64,000 nucleotides of DNA from Thelephora terrestris (Eukaryota; Basidiomycota; Agaricomycetes; Thelephorales; Thelephoraceae): assembly GCA_015956445.1 (NCBI GenBank), contig WIUZ02000008.1, positions 1,240,001 through 1,304,000 of the forward strand, written 5' to 3'. This document shows, piece by piece, positions 1 to 13,026 of this stretch. The notes beneath the pieces are model-generated. The model was not told the DNA's origin. It was given only the letters and a program-made list of their open reading frames with translations, and did not search any database. Position 1 is the stretch's first letter. Each line of letters opens with the position of its first letter. The position numbers and the translations under genes were made by a program.

Positions 1-951
<951 letters not shown>

Positions 952-1001
952 GATGTTGAAGAGAGAGAGGGAGGTGTATGTCGAAGTGTAACAAGAAACT
1001 G

Positions 1002-1080
1002 GGTTTTATATTGATGAAATAATGTGAATTGAGTTGACACGTCAGCGCGGCTTATTTCCTTTTTTGGTAACTGGTACGTG
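1002..1080 (-). promoter_or_regulatory. Probable KAR2 promoter: TATA box plus ACGT-core stress elements
   Basis: Read on the minus strand, TATAAAA lies at about 1002-1009, some 50 nt upstream of the KAR2 ATG. Further upstream are TGACGTGT (about 1035-1043, within a near-palindrome) and an ACGTGG/TACGTG core at 1075-1081. TACGTG and TGACGTG are known cores of unfolded-protein-response elements bound by Hac1/XBP1-type bZIP factors. Their position in front of BiP fits, but binding is inferred. Confidence 0.45.
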
Positions 1081-1896
1081 GCACACCCGGTTAAATTTCC
1101 GGGCTCGAGGTCAAGAGAGACGTGTTCTTTCGTTTACACTCGCCACGTCTTCACTCTTCCATACATCCTTCTCTTCTCATTCTCGAAATTTCTCCCTCAT
1201 CTCTTTTCAAGTTTCCGCCCAGCAGCGATCAAGGGACACCTCTGCACAAGACGTCCGAGTTGTGTATCCCAACTCCTCCAGTAAATCAACCTGCACAGAT
1301 CACCACGAGTGCTACCAAAGCTTTGCAGCAGGCATGGGGCAGGTCTGGAGTACATTCCTCCCGATCTCCCCTTTCCTCTTTCAGTTGACGGATCTCGATC
1401 TCAATTTTGCGTGGATCCGTCCTTGGTTCGGCCATCATATCTGTAGACAACTTTGGGTGATGCTCGCGGCCATTCATTCTTCTCCGGTCCCAATAGCCGT
1501 AGGACCTCACGACCCCAGGTATCTCAGCAGCATCGTATTCGGCCGCAGATCAAAGCTGTCACAGCGGTCATTGCGACCGTCACGCATCATCCACACAGTA
1601 AACAGGCATCGCAGACGCCACGCGCAGAGCGGACATCAAGGGTTGCGTTTGTCACAGCGCCCAGAAATAACCAACTGCGGTCCCGTAGAGACGGTGCCGG
1701 GGCCTTGAGGATTAACATTAAGAATTCAAGTTCATATTGACGTCTTCATTGCTAGTCCAAAGAATAGGCGGGGGTGAGAATTAATATACACGCCAACGCC
1801 GACAAGTCTAGGAAAAAGCCAGATCGTTTGCACCGGGATTAAGCAGGAAACCAAATGTAACCTCCCACCTTTATCATTGCGAAGTAAGGAGGGAGT
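1081..1896. other. Intergenic region between KAR2 and the oxysterol-binding protein gene
   Basis: About 800 nt holding the distal KAR2 upstream region and the downstream region of the oxysterol-binding protein gene. A plus-strand frame stays open from 1034 to 1708 but is low-complexity Ser/His/Arg-rich and matches no family I recognise. I see no supported gene here. Confidence 0.5.
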
Positions 1897-3697
1897 CTAG
1901 GCAAGCCAAGCGGGAGGGTTGTTCTGATAAACGTAACAATCTTCCTCCTGAGGTGTGATGTCTGTACCACTGGCGAGCCGTTCATCTGTAGCGGACCAAG
2001 TCGGTTTAGTTCGCAGACCATAGAGAGGGCAGCGGAAAGCACCCACAGGCCGGGTCAGATTCTTAGTAAAGTGTTTCAGCGGCCAAGTTGTACCCGCCCC
2101 AGCCTCGTCCTTCCTCTTCTGACGTTGGTCATTCTGTGAAACGGGGTAAGCGGACTGAACGGGGCGATTAGGCGGCGTCCCTACCTCGATCTTTGACTTC
2201 TCCCGAGAGGCTACCTCGTAATCTCCTTCCCTGATACCCCTGGAAACCAACCCCCACAGCTTCCTGCTCTCGAATTCCTCCATCTCCTCAGTTGGGCCAA
2301 CGACGACATCCTCCTTTGGAGTGGTGACATCTGTGAAGACCTTACCGGTCTTAGTGTTCTTCGTCTCAGTGTGCCACTGTCCTTCGATCGTATGCTTGAC
2401 CGAGAAAGAAGCGGGCGGAGAAACCGTTGCTTTGACCGTATGAACCTTCCCCGAAAAGTATCCCTTTCCTTTATACTCCAACTGTTATGCACGACTGATG
2501 TAAGGCGAGGGATATTCCAAAAATGACGCAAGCACTCACTACTGAGCTCCATCCGCTAGAACTCTGGATGTTCGTCTTATCCCAAAGCTCGATGTACGGA
2601 GATCCGTACCACAACCCGTCGATCCTCAACTTGGGCAAAGTGATCAAAACCTCTTCCTTCTTTCCCCCTCCCAAATCAATGGTGAGAATCGCGTGTCCGA
2701 TTTGCTTGACAATGATCGCGCCGGAGGAAAACGAGGTCTTCTGCGCGTTGTGGCCAGTCAAGCTAAGCCCCTTGGATTTGTTCTCGATCACATAGGCTGT
2801 GATGGGCGGGTGGTGTGAGACTTGTTCAACCACGAGCGTCGTGCGCCCCCTGCCATCCTTGTCCGGCCAGTGACCGTAGAAAAGTTCACCGAGGACGGGA
2901 TTAAGCGGCCTGAAACATTGGAACGTGAGATCAAGCCGGATCCACTGAAGAAGGTGTCGCACTTCTTCTCAGAACCCATAAACTCATTCCTCGATGTATA
3001 CTGCCCTTTGAGCGTGGCCTGCCAGAAATAAAACCGAGGAGGGTAGCGCGAATACGTCAATGACTGCGCCTCATGAAAACGCTGGAAAAAGATGACGTAC
3101 TATGAACCATCTAACAACCGCTAAGAACCTTTCTTCATCGTCCTTGTGTCCAGCGATAGCAGCAAACAACCCGGGCCGTTCGCACCAGTAAGCTACGCAT
3201 CACCAAACGGTGATGAATGCAAAGGCAAGGCGACCGGACGCGAAAAACAAATGGCATGAGTCCGATCAGTTCACAATCCAACAATCACCCCACAAGATAG
3301 AAAGGCGCCGAGAACCGAACGCGACTCCGGATGGCGATGACTAGCGAAAAAGACGACTCCTGCGCAACTTACCGGGGAACTCGGTGAGCGACGTGGGGGA
3401 GAGAATGAAGGGAGGGGCGGTCAAGGATGACAAGTCACCCGAAAACGAGGCGATCCTGATGAGTCGAGGGTCAGCGGAAACCCACTGAGAGAGATCAAAC
3501 AAAGATTTTGGGCGCACGATTTCAGAAAGGATGTCCAGGACCCGCGTTGACTTGCTGGAACGGCCTGTATGTACGATGGAAGGAGACGAAGGAGATATTA
3601 ACCCCAAACCTTTCGAAGTTGATGCACGGATTGCGCGGCGAGTACTCACTTCGCCTGCTTGTTCGTTGCTGTTGGTGGGAGTTGCAGTTCCGGACAT
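1897..3697 (-). CDS. KES1: Oxysterol-binding protein of the Kes1/Osh4 type
   Basis: Cytosolic lipid-transfer protein expected to exchange sterol and PI4P between membranes. Seven exons splice in frame (3650-3697, 3518-3564, 3373-3455, 3101-3192, 2963-3018, 2540-2909, 1897-2481) to about 426 residues, the short PH-less Osh4 size. The start SWTSFLKS..IASFSGDLSSL and APPFILSPTSLTEF match the Kes1 lid and N-terminus. Then come TLKGQYTSRNEFMGSEKK, PLNPVLGELFYG, the family signature EQVSHHPPITAY, EYKGKGYFSGK and a C-terminal region ending in NPPAW. An in-frame ATG at 3790 would add 31 residues; 3697 is preferred because it keeps the family's short leader. Confidence 0.93.
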
Positions 3698-4168
3698 TAT
3701 TGAGGAGTCGGAGAGAGAGAAAGGAGATGAAGTGGAGACGGTGTAAGTTGAAGTGGGAACCGTCACTCCAACGTTGTCAATGTGTGCCACACCTGATTCG
3801 GATGATCCGATCGTGCCCCGAACACTGTTTTTGCCGTCATATGTATTTCTCTGTACACAACACTTTACAGCGCAGGTTTACGAATAGAGGGGGTGGGTAC
3901 TTGTACTGACGACGACGAGGGTGGTTACATATTTATGGGGGGAAGGAAAACAGTCTGAGGAATCACGAATAGCCATAGGCGAGATCAAAAGCGACGATAC
4001 GATAAGGTTGAATAGAGAGACCGGGACCAGTAACATTGGGAAGAATCTGCAACTTTAGCGCAGTGAAAAGAAAAAGAAACTGCTGGGGAGTTGTTCACCA
4101 GGCGAGATTAATCGTGATGAAAAGGGAAGAGTAGGGGAGACATGGTAAAAGGATGAAAACGAGAATCT
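3698..4168. other. Intergenic region
   Basis: Upstream region of the KES1-type gene and downstream region of the NHP6-type gene. No gene, RNA or repeat is recognisable. Confidence 0.5.
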
Positions 4169-4767
4169 TCAGTCCTCTTCCTCGTCGGCGCTCCCAACAC
4201 TTTCTTCCTTCTTCTCCTTCTTGTTCTACAGGACAGACCAAGATCAGTCTCTGGATCGTTAGGGTGAACTCAGACTCCACTCACGTTAAACGCCTCCTTC
4301 TCTTTCTCGGCTCGGATTTTGTCAGCAGCGGCCTGCTCGGCGTATGGCTGCAAGACCCCGATTCAGCATCATCCATCGTTCACACGATTAGGCATATATC
4401 ACACCTTTTTCTCTTCATCGTCCATGTCCTTCCATTTTGCTCCCAACAACTTTCCAATCTCACCTACACGTGGCACAAGGTTATTTGTGATGAGCACAAA
4501 GAGGTCAAAGCGGATCGCCAGTGAATGAAGCGCGCGTACCGAAACCGGCATCAGGGTTCTCGGCCTTGATCCTCTCTCTCCAATCTTGGGAGAAGAACAT
4601 ATAGGCAGACAAAGGCCGTTTGGGCCCAGTAGCGTTCTTCTTGCCCTTGGCAGGCTTCGCGACCTTTTCGGTCTTCTACAGAAATGGACGTGTCAGCCAA
4701 GTAGGTCAGAGTGAGTAGTACCCCGTGCTACCCTTGCCTTGCTACTCTTGGAGGACTCCTTGGGCAT
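4169..4767 (-). CDS. NHP6: HMG-box chromatin protein Nhp6
   Basis: Small non-histone chromosomal protein that bends DNA and assists nucleosome remodelling and FACT. Five exons, separated by four short introns with GT-AG ends, give about 116 residues. A basic N-terminus ([25 protein letters not shown]) leads into a single HMG box: [20 protein letters not shown], then [34 protein letters not shown] and [10 protein letters not shown]. The tail is acidic and Lys/Glu-rich, ending EEED. The conserved aromatic and Pro residues of the box are all present, and the length fits Nhp6 rather than larger HMG proteins. Confidence 0.95.
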
Positions 4768-5470
4768 CTGCGGACACGACGGATATGAGTCAGCGAGTCA
4801 TTCGACACGTCGTTGACGCGGTTAGAGGAGTAGAAGTGCGATGAGGAACGATTTGACACGACCATGGACACCACATGAGTGTGCGTGACCGGTAAATGTC
4901 CGTTGGTTGAGAAACGTCGCGGACGGCGTTTTCGTTGGCGTTGACGACAAGGACGACGCAAAGAAGCGAAAAGAGACGACGAGACATACTTTTATTGGTG
5001 TGGAAAGCGAGAGGACGTGTGGATGACCGAGGGGGGTGAAATAGGCGATGGGACACTGTATGGGCCTTTGGCTTGTGGGAGGCGGTACTCGTATAGCCAG
5101 GCTCAGGCAGAGGCGGACGCGGTCTCTCTCTCACCCAAACCTCAGCCAAAATAGCAGATGGGAATTCCCTGTCACGTCACAGTCACATCCATCAAAAGAC
5201 CCCAGTCACCCCTCCCTTCTCACTCTCAAAAATATTTCCTCACAATTCCCTCCTCAGATTAGACCGTGTACGGATGTGGGAAGCGTCCTACCACCTTCCA
5301 GTATTTTTCTATTCAAACAAATCCTTTAAAATATGCCAAAGCGACCTTGTGGAACGCCTATGACGCGGTTCGGGGTCCCCCGCGCACGGTTCAAGGCTAG
5401 CCACCCAACGCGTAATCGACCCTAGAACGACCCATCAAGATGGAAGCTAAAAAGCGTTGGACAGAGGTGA
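4768..5470. other. Intergenic region upstream of NHP6 and downstream of PUS3
   Basis: Probable NHP6 5' leader and promoter plus the PUS3 3' flank. A minus-strand frame at 4790-5149 includes a short hydrophobic stretch resembling a signal peptide, but it directly precedes NHP6 and has no family resemblance. It is treated as leader sequence. Confidence 0.45.
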
Positions 5471-7144
5471 TCAGACACTTTGCAAGAGCAATACAAAAAT
5501 AGCAAACACCTCTTTTCGTGCTCCTTTCCCCGCCTTCCACCTCTCATTGACAACGAATACATCCTCCAGCCGTTTCCGGGACAACACCGGTACGTACCTG
5601 CCAGTCCGCTGATACGCGCCACCGCCCAATGGTATCTGCAAACTCTCCGAACCATCTGGTATGATCCCGCTCGATCCTAATGGATCTGTTGAGAGTGGGA
5701 ATGGGTTCATCGGCGCAGGGTGATGTTTCGACGCGCTCTCCAGGAAATACGCGTCCAGCGCGGAATGAATCGTGGACCTCTCGTGGATCGACTTCAGTTG
5801 TCCGTACACCCCGCCAGCTCCATTCACCCCTCCGTTCTCCAGATCGCTTTCGTCGATCTGCCACCGTACGTCCTCGTCTGAGTAGGCGCAGTCCCACAAG
5901 ACCAGAGGCAGCCCGTCTGCCATCTGGTATTCCGGTCTCCGGTCTATAATGGGTGGTGTTGGCTCGCCCTCTTTGAACGCGGGATATGGATGTTCTTTGT
6001 CAACGTTCAGTAACGCCGTCATAAGTGACGGAGGCTCCAGCCCAGCGCCGATGAGAAAGAGTATGGCCACGATGTGCCTTACTTGGTTGTACAGAAAAGC
6101 AGTCCCCCTCAGGTCAAAGACCCAGAGGCCATCCAGGTCCGCCTTGCCCTCTAGCCGTGCCGGAGAGATTGACGCTTGCAGGATTGCCCGCCGAAAATTT
6201 GTAATCTGTTTAGATGCGTCCAACTTGCATAGATTACGAAAGTCGTGTTCGCCTAACAACCGCGAGGCGGCGTCTTGCATTCGTGAGATTTCGAGGTTTC
6301 GAGAATGGAAGAAGTATTTGTAATGCCGATACTTGCACGCAAACCGGGAAGAAAATGCTGGGGCGACTGGAGACCACGCCACAACCCGAATTGTGGGTGG
6401 AAGCACTCGATTGAGCGTGGAGACGTATCGTAGTTCCTTCTTCGTAACACTTGACATAGGTATAGACGGTGCGTTCTGAGGATCCGATGACGATGAAGGA
6501 CCATAGGCGTCTCCCTCGAGTGTTGGAGGATTCTGAGGTATCGCGCTCCGTACCCAGAGACTGATGACGTTCCCAGCCCCGCTTACACCCTTGTCCGTCC
6601 TCCCGCACCGCTCCCACTCGCAACCCTCGAATCCCTTGGTCCCGTCAATGAGCCTCGTCTGGACCAAAGCATCGAATAAAACCCCTTCTACGGTCGGCAA
6701 GGGAGTCGGACCTGCCTGATGCGCCAGCCCTCCGTATTCCCACCCAGCGTAGGTAAAGCGGAGAGCGATTTTCCGTCGCGGGTGGAGGGAGAAGTCAAAT
6801 GGTTTTTGTTCTGAGGGGTCTTTCTCCTTTGTCTTGACCTTGGGTTTGGCCGGCCGTCGAGGTAGGGCGGAGCTGGTAGAGGTTATCCTTGTCACTGACG
6901 CACCACGGCGCGGGCTGGGTGTCTGTTGTGACCTTTGAGAGGGAGTTTTGGGTGAGGAAGGGGGTGGAAGTTGCGGAATGGTCATCCGAGAACCAGTGCC
7001 ATCGCCGGGAAGAAGGGAGTTCTCAAGGTCCATAACCCTGGCGATGAGATCCTCCCGAGACCAATTGGCGTACTTGGATGGGTCAGTCATGATTCGTAGG
7101 TGTCTGCCGGAACGTAGGAATCTGTATCGAAACCAGACTGTCAT
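5471..7144 (-). CDS. DEG1: tRNA pseudouridine synthase Pus3/Deg1
   Basis: TruA-family enzyme predicted to isomerise uridine to pseudouridine at positions 38/39 of the tRNA anticodon arm. It is one uninterrupted frame of 557 residues; an alternative ATG at 7090 gives 539. After a disordered Ser/Pro-rich N-terminus comes KIALRFTYAGWEYGGLAHQ, then the catalytic motif CGRTDKGVSGAGNVISLWVRS with its Asp intact. Further on are CKYRHYKYFF, LLGEHDFRNLCKLDAS, FDLRGTAFLYNQVRHIVAILF and a C-terminal ADGLPLVLWDCAY, all typical of eukaryotic Pus3. It lies at the left end of the tandem array, and its 5' half has two decayed relatives at 16.3 and 25.0 kb. It is the only intact copy. Confidence 0.95.
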   Translation of the reverse strand: MTVWFRYRFLRSGRHLRIMTDPSKYANWSREDLIARVMDLENSLLPGDGTGSRMTIPQLPPPSSPKTPSQRSQQTPSPRRGASVTRITSTSSALPRRPAKPKVKTKEKDPSEQKPFDFSLHPRRKIALRFTYAGWEYGGLAHQAGPTPLPTVEGVLFDALVQTRLIDGTKGFEGCEWERCGRTDKGVSGAGNVISLWVRSAIPQNPPTLEGDAYGPSSSSDPQNAPSIPMSSVTKKELRYVSTLNRVLPPTIRVVAWSPVAPAFSSRFACKYRHYKYFFHSRNLEISRMQDAASRLLGEHDFRNLCKLDASKQITNFRRAILQASISPARLEGKADLDGLWVFDLRGTAFLYNQVRHIVAILFLIGAGLEPPSLMTALLNVDKEHPYPAFKEGEPTPPIIDRRPEYQMADGLPLVLWDCAYSDEDVRWQIDESDLENGGVNGAGGVYGQLKSIHERSTIHSALDAYFLESASKHHPAPMNPFPLSTDPLGSSGIIPDGSESLQIPLGGGAYQRTGRYVPVLSRKRLEDVFVVNERWKAGKGARKEVFAIFVLLLQSV

Positions 7145-10100
7145 TCCACATCAGACGACGACGCGGACGCAAACACGGATCAATCACCCCAAGCAAAATT
7201 AGGAGGTCGTCAAAGAGGGTTTCCAACGGAGTGAAGGGCACTCCTTTGTCTGTGAGAACGGAAGAGGTCGATGGGTCCCAATCAGGACAAGTTAGACGCC
7301 CTGAACAGTGTGATGGACGACGAAGTTTAGCCCGGCGTTTGCCGCAACTTCTCAGATCTCAGGGGCCAGGGCCCACGGGCCACACAGGACGTCCGCCCCC
7401 AGTACCAATCAGCCACCTGGAGGTGGCCGCTTTCGTATCCTCAATCTCCGCCGATACGCCTAGAATACAGACGTTCCCCTTTCGTGATCTGACCCTGAAG
7501 AACTGCGCGTGGCGACCAGATGTGGGTAGTTGGAATCGGCTAAAAGCGATTAATGGGCCATATCCCAACTTTTCTTGCCTCATGTCAACAGGTGGCTCTG
7601 TGTTCCGTCCTTCTAGATCACTCGTGCTCCCCGGTCGTCAGGCAAGTCCCTTCTTCTCCTGGTGCCAAACCCAATTTGAAGAGCGCGCAGATAGTGTATG
7701 ATGGTCACGAGTCCCCATGTGAACAGATGAAACCACAAAACCATTGCGCGTTTTTCGTATCAAGCGCCAGCCCGGAGCATATGCTGGCATTGCGGGCAGC
7801 ATTCCGCTTTTCTGTCGACCCAGGGAATCATCTCACGAGAAAACACGAAGGTAAATCCACAGAGTCGAGGCGAGGCGAGGAAAGGTCCGCGTCTCCACCA
7901 GCTCATGTGGTTCGGATATGGGACGCCGCGTGTGATTCGTTTACAGGACATGACCCGTGGTCATCAATTCAGAATTTCCTGGACGATGGTCATAATCACT
8001 TCCTTGGCCGCGCAATCGCATCCTTGCGTCGAGTGGAGTGAGAACGCCGACCCGTATAATCCCTTACGTATGTGGTACTATGGCGCTAGAAGCCGTTCAA
8101 CACTGGCCCACGTCCGAATTGTGAGGGGACGTCGTAAGTTTTGAGTAATCACGCCTTCACGCGCCTTGATCGGATTCCTGTTTAGACCATACAGTCACAC
8201 TGGCAGCACAGATTTTGGCCCCAAGTGACTGCAACTGGCGGTAATACAGTTGCTCTTTGCTTCCAAAGCGCCACTGGCAGTGTCCCATGGCTGTTTCTTT
8301 GCGTGGAACGCCTTCCAGCTACATTGCGCCACGGCCGCTATCCTCTTTGACTGGTGGGCTTGAGCTCCTCTCTGGTGTATAGGTTGGACTATTCATTAGT
8401 CGATGTTCCTCACCATCCAGTACTTTGCCGCAACACTCCCCAGTGCGCCTCCACCCGTCAACCCGTACTATTTCACCCGTATACCGGAGGCAAGCTGCGG
8501 ACCGGCGCAACCGCCACTGCCTTATTGTGCCACCTGACATGCAACCCACCCTTCCGGATCTCATGGTCATTGGACAAGATGTTGGATAAGCCTACGCTCT
8601 CCGACATGACCGTGTGGGACGACTCTCACACATTTTATCTTTCACGTTGGCGCCTTCCAAAGAACATCACCGCGGACGGTTGCTCTCCAGAACTGTTTGA
8701 CCCGGTTCCCATTGTCTGTAAGTTAGTCTTGAGTGCGCCTTTGGTGTTGGATGCTGATCTCTCGGTCTTAGCTTACTTGTGTCCATCTCCCATGGGTCCA
8801 TCTGTCACTCCGTTCCCGTTTGGTTTCCTTTGCTGTCCTGTCTCCCCTTCACATCACTTTCCCTTCCTCCCTGTCGTTCCCCCCTGCCCCATCCGCCCCT
8901 CCCCCCATCTCCTCTCCTCTCCTCTTCTAGTTGACCTTTCTGCTTATTTCTGCACTTCTCCACGCTACCCCGCTCCGCTTGGTTTTCCAACAAGGTCTCT
9001 TTCGGATCCGATGCCGTGGTAGTGAATGGGCCGCGCTCTGAGTAATGGAACGAAGCATCCAAAAGGAAATTCATGGAAGACTGATAGCCGCCAGCAGATA
9101 ATTCGATTTTCATTTTTCGTCGCAAATTCAAACTATAGCGGGAGGTCACCGGAGCAAATTCTGGAAGTATTCAACACTTTCATCCAGTCAATTGAGAATA
9201 CACAGATTATTTCCAGTTCGTTGTTTGACGCTTCTCGCAATCTAGGGCTGTTTATCCTCCTTAGAGGTCACCATGGCGAGATAACGAGAGCGTGTGGACT
9301 GAAAATGAATGGATAAGATGTCAAAGCGGCTCGTGGGGCGTGCCAGCTAATTTCCGACCATTTGGGGCGGATCTTGGGGATATATTACTGAAACACGTTC
9401 AAGACTCAGAGTTGAGCTCGAGGTGCCTGCTGCCCTCAAGCCTGGGACATGGATTAATATCGGTGAAGGAATGAGTCGCATTTTCGCCGCGTTCTCTTAA
9501 TTTCCTTGCAACGAGGTGATGCATTCCCATGAATTTTGGTGTGCTGACCCGTTGAGTGATGTAATTCTCGGAAGGAACTAAGCGACTCGGTATACAACTG
9601 GGGCGTTAACAGAGGCAGCAGGGAAATCGGTTCCCAATTTGAATGCCGGGCTCCTCCAGATCCTCACTCAGGCGCCAGGGGTGACGTTGACCTCGTTGAC
9701 TGTTTTTGACTGGCGCCCGGCATCCCTGCCACGTGTATCCCACATCTACGAGCGCACCCAACATGAGGGAGAGAAAAAGAACTCTCCGATATGCGAAACG
9801 TCTCGGGTGCAACTCCTCTCGGCTCCTCGTCGCCCAAACTCCCACATCTTGGGGCTCTCGCTTGGCCAACAAGTGCGCGCCGATTCAATGGTTAAGCCCC
9901 TGGCGCGCTTTTCCCCCAACCCCTACGGCCACGGGAATTGATTTGGACCCTGGAAGCTAAGCCCAGGTGACCTCCGTACGTACCAAATGTGCGGTCTATG
10001 CGGAAGGAGAACACTGGACCGATCAGCTTACGGCTGATGCATCAGTGACGCCCATCGTCCGAGTGGTCAGGTTTGCGATCTTGTAGTTTGAACGGACGTC

Positions 10101-11499
10101 GCTGGCAGTGAAACGGGGGGAGATCCCAGGAGGTTCCCGAACCGTCTCACGAGGAAAACGTATATCCTCCGCATAGGCGAACGTGATGGACCCTGCCGCC
10201 TCGATTAGAGGTGTGAGGTAGTGCGTGGTGATAGGCGGTCCGATCATGTCTGAATTACTAACTCGGTCGGGATCCTCAGAAGATCTGAGTTTCCTCACCG
10301 GATTTGGTTTATCCGACGAGGCGGGGCGGAGATTGCCTAGTGAAGGACATCCGTCCTTTCTGATGGGTCTAGCGTTAGGCAGGTGGCGCAGGTTTCCTTA
10401 CAGCATCGTCTTCAGACGGGCGGAAACCTTCGGGAGGGTCAACTTCATTCATTCACCACGATCAAGACCGATCTTTGCTCGGTGATCCTGCGAGGGAGGT
10501 GGCCGAGGTCGTCTCAATGGCGGAGAGAAGCTGGCGATTCCTCACTAGCACGACCGCAGGTCCTTGGCGGAAGGTCATTTGCACGGGGACAGATTGAGTC
10601 TAGCGATATCGGCTTCTTCTTTTGGTGCCGCCAGCCCCAAAGAATGGGGACCTCGGGTCCATAATCGCTACCTTGGCTTCCGGGCTGGACGGAAATGCGC
10701 ATCGGAATAGATAAAAATCGGCACATACTTTTGTTTCACAAATGATGTAGGCACGGTCATTCGCAACCTTCCGTAATCATCCAGCTGATTCCTCTCGTAC
10801 ATAACCCGGCAGATGTTCGTTTCCGAACGTCTAGCCCTGCCGCCCACGCCGCAGATGGCCTCAGGGATTGGACAGACAGAAAACGCCGGGAGCTCGGTAG
10901 CTGGTGGAGGGTGGTGCCGTGCTCCTTTCCGATATGGCTGTCCCGGAGGATTTGAAAATGCTGCCCGTAATATGTCGCGATCCAAGGAGAGCAGTTTGGA
11001 GACAATGTCCTCGTGCGCACTCCCACGAATAGCCATTCGCGGAGTTATTGATTGTGACTATAGCTGATGCGTGATAATCTGTCTTTACTCGACACGCACC
11101 AGAACCTTAGACGGGTCAGTGCCCAAACGTTCACGTTAACGCAAGTGCCCGCGCATTCCGAATCGGTTTTTCGTATACATGAGCGCGCGCCTCCAGAATG
11201 TCATTTTTGGAGTGACCGCAGCTCCCATCAAAACCCCAGATAAAATACGAGACTGTGACAAATGGTGTGCAGAGTATGAAAATAGTGTAATACGGACGTA
11301 TGAACGCACATTGTGCGTCGGAGGCGAACAGAAGAGACCGTGGGCTCAAACATCTCCAAGTTTCTCGAAAAGAACTACGACGGTGTTATACGTTACCCGT
11401 GATGAGAGAAAGATCATTAGGTCACCTTCTCAGATCACGGATTCTGCATCTCGAGGTCATGGAAAATGAGACGGGAAAAGAGAAAGGTCAAGAGCATAT
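7145..11499. other. Gene-poor spacer of unit A
   Basis: More than 4 kb with no convincing gene: frames are short and not family-like. It is not random DNA, because blocks reappear in the same order in unit B, for example the stretch around 8010-8035 (TTGGCCGCGCAATCGCATCC) at about 17785. A pyrimidine-rich tract lies at 8787-8935. This looks like decayed duplicated DNA, possibly with remnants of a further ancestral gene that I cannot identify. Confidence 0.6.
8787..8935 (+). repeat. Polypyrimidine tract, unit A
   Basis: About 150 nt almost entirely C and T on the plus strand. Tracts of the same kind sit at the corresponding places in unit B (18541-18745) and unit C (26760-26999). Pyrimidine tracts are common just upstream of fungal transcription starts, so it may mark an old promoter. 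Confidence 0.6.
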
Positions 11500-12060
11500 C
11501 AACCAGCCGCCCGTGGACCCATGAATTGGGCCACGGATGGCCCAAGGACAGGTGCTCCTCATGTGAATACCACAAAGCCGTTATCGGAGGGCCTGCAGGT
11601 ATCGCCGAGATAAACGTGCCTCCTTCACCAAGTGAGGGGGCGCGGACCCCATCAATGTTAGTTTTTGACCTCCCAGCACCTTCGCAATCTTACAAGAACC
11701 TCTCGTCCTCTGCGAGAGGCATCGCAGATATTTGAATTGTACACCCATCCGTGCGAAAGACAGGAGGGGTGTTTTGCCCGCCGGTATGACATCGATTTGG
11801 CTTGTTGAGCCAAAGCTGGCAAGCTGGCGCTCTACTAGGGTGATCACGGAAGTCTTCTTGGATCCCGACAAACGTTGTTGTTCGGTTTCTATAGAACAAG
11901 GGATGTGTAGAGAAATGGATCCGACGGCTGTGAAACCGAGAACGCACAGGAATTATACCCACAACCCGACGAGTCTGCGATCACTCCACTCCTGACATAG
12001 CTTTGACTGCAACTGCGATTGGGTCGGTGGCGGAAGGACTGAAAAAGCTGCCGGCGCCGG
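11500..12060 (-). pseudogene. Decayed METTL14-like copy, unit A
   Basis: Read against the intact gene at 28616-30821, this stretch keeps the order of landmarks with many substitutions and indels. The segment at 11534-11590 matches 29920-29975. That at 11690-11720 (TACAAGAACCTCTCG) matches 30105-30120, and that at 11868-11885 (CAAACGTTGTTG) matches 30357-30370. That at 12019-12050 matches 30690-30720. No long open frame remains and the catalytic region is broken, so it is a pseudogene. Confidence 0.75.
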
Positions 12061-13026
12061 TAAGTCTTGGGTGCGTAGACACAGAAGAAGAACGAAGTAT
12101 GTACAGTGAGAGCTCAGGCGACCAAACACTGAAGTACTGCAGGACTGATATTTCGCATAGATTGACTCAGCGCGCACACAGCCGTGGGAACCCGATCGGC
12201 TCAGTTCTCTGGAAGTGAATGCTGACGCGTTGGACCTTCTCCAGATCCTCGTCGGGTCGGCGTCCATCGATGTTACCGCTACCATTCTCACGCGCATGTG
12301 TCAGATTCACGCCTAGCGGAAGCAATTCGGTGGGTGGGCGCGTCCGTGAGAACGTAACGGATGAAATCGACGAGCCAATTCACTCATGCTATTTCGTATT
12401 TCACAGCCGCTACATTCCATTTGGGTTGACACGTTATGCCCTTATTGGATTTCTGTCCTCGTGGGGCTTTCAATCCACCTGAAATTGGGCCGAGGATGCA
12501 ACTTGTAAACGCAGAACGTGACATCGTTTGATGTTAACCACCAAAGACAATGTTTTCTCAGGTAATTACCAGGTAAATCGTGACTGGATACGCTGATCCT
12601 GTGGTGAATAGGTTGGTATCGTGCAACGCTCTCCGTGATCCCGGGACCGCTCCACCGCCCACGTGCATACTGTTCGTAGAATCGAATAGGCCGGATTTTC
12701 GCTCCATCGCCTGGGGGTTGTGCACTTGTGTCCAGGAAAGGGCGAATTCAAATTTGGCCCTGTCCGTGGTTCACCGCACGGAGTCCTGGGCGCGGGTGTA
12801 GGGCTCAGAAAGGGCTCCGTCACATATTGCTCCCGGTATCTAAACCCCTCTCCGCTGACAAGGGACGCAATTGACCAGGTCGGCGCTTTCGGGCGCGCCT
12901 CCGATAAAACGAGTTCCCCCAGTCAAAAAGCGGCTCCTTGCAATTCACATACCCCCATTTCACCGTCTACCATAAAAGTGGTTTCATCTCCTCCCTCTTC
13001 CTCTCAGCCTCCCGTCCTCTGCAACG

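Noticed and set aside
1034-1708. 224-residue plus-strand open frame upstream of KAR2
   Set aside because: Low-complexity, no family resemblance, overlaps the probable KAR2 promoter, and its first codons lie in UPR-like motifs.
4790-5149. Frame with a signal-peptide-like stretch upstream of NHP6
   Set aside because: Sits in the likely NHP6 leader; the tail is Thr/Ser/Arg-rich and unlike any known secreted protein.
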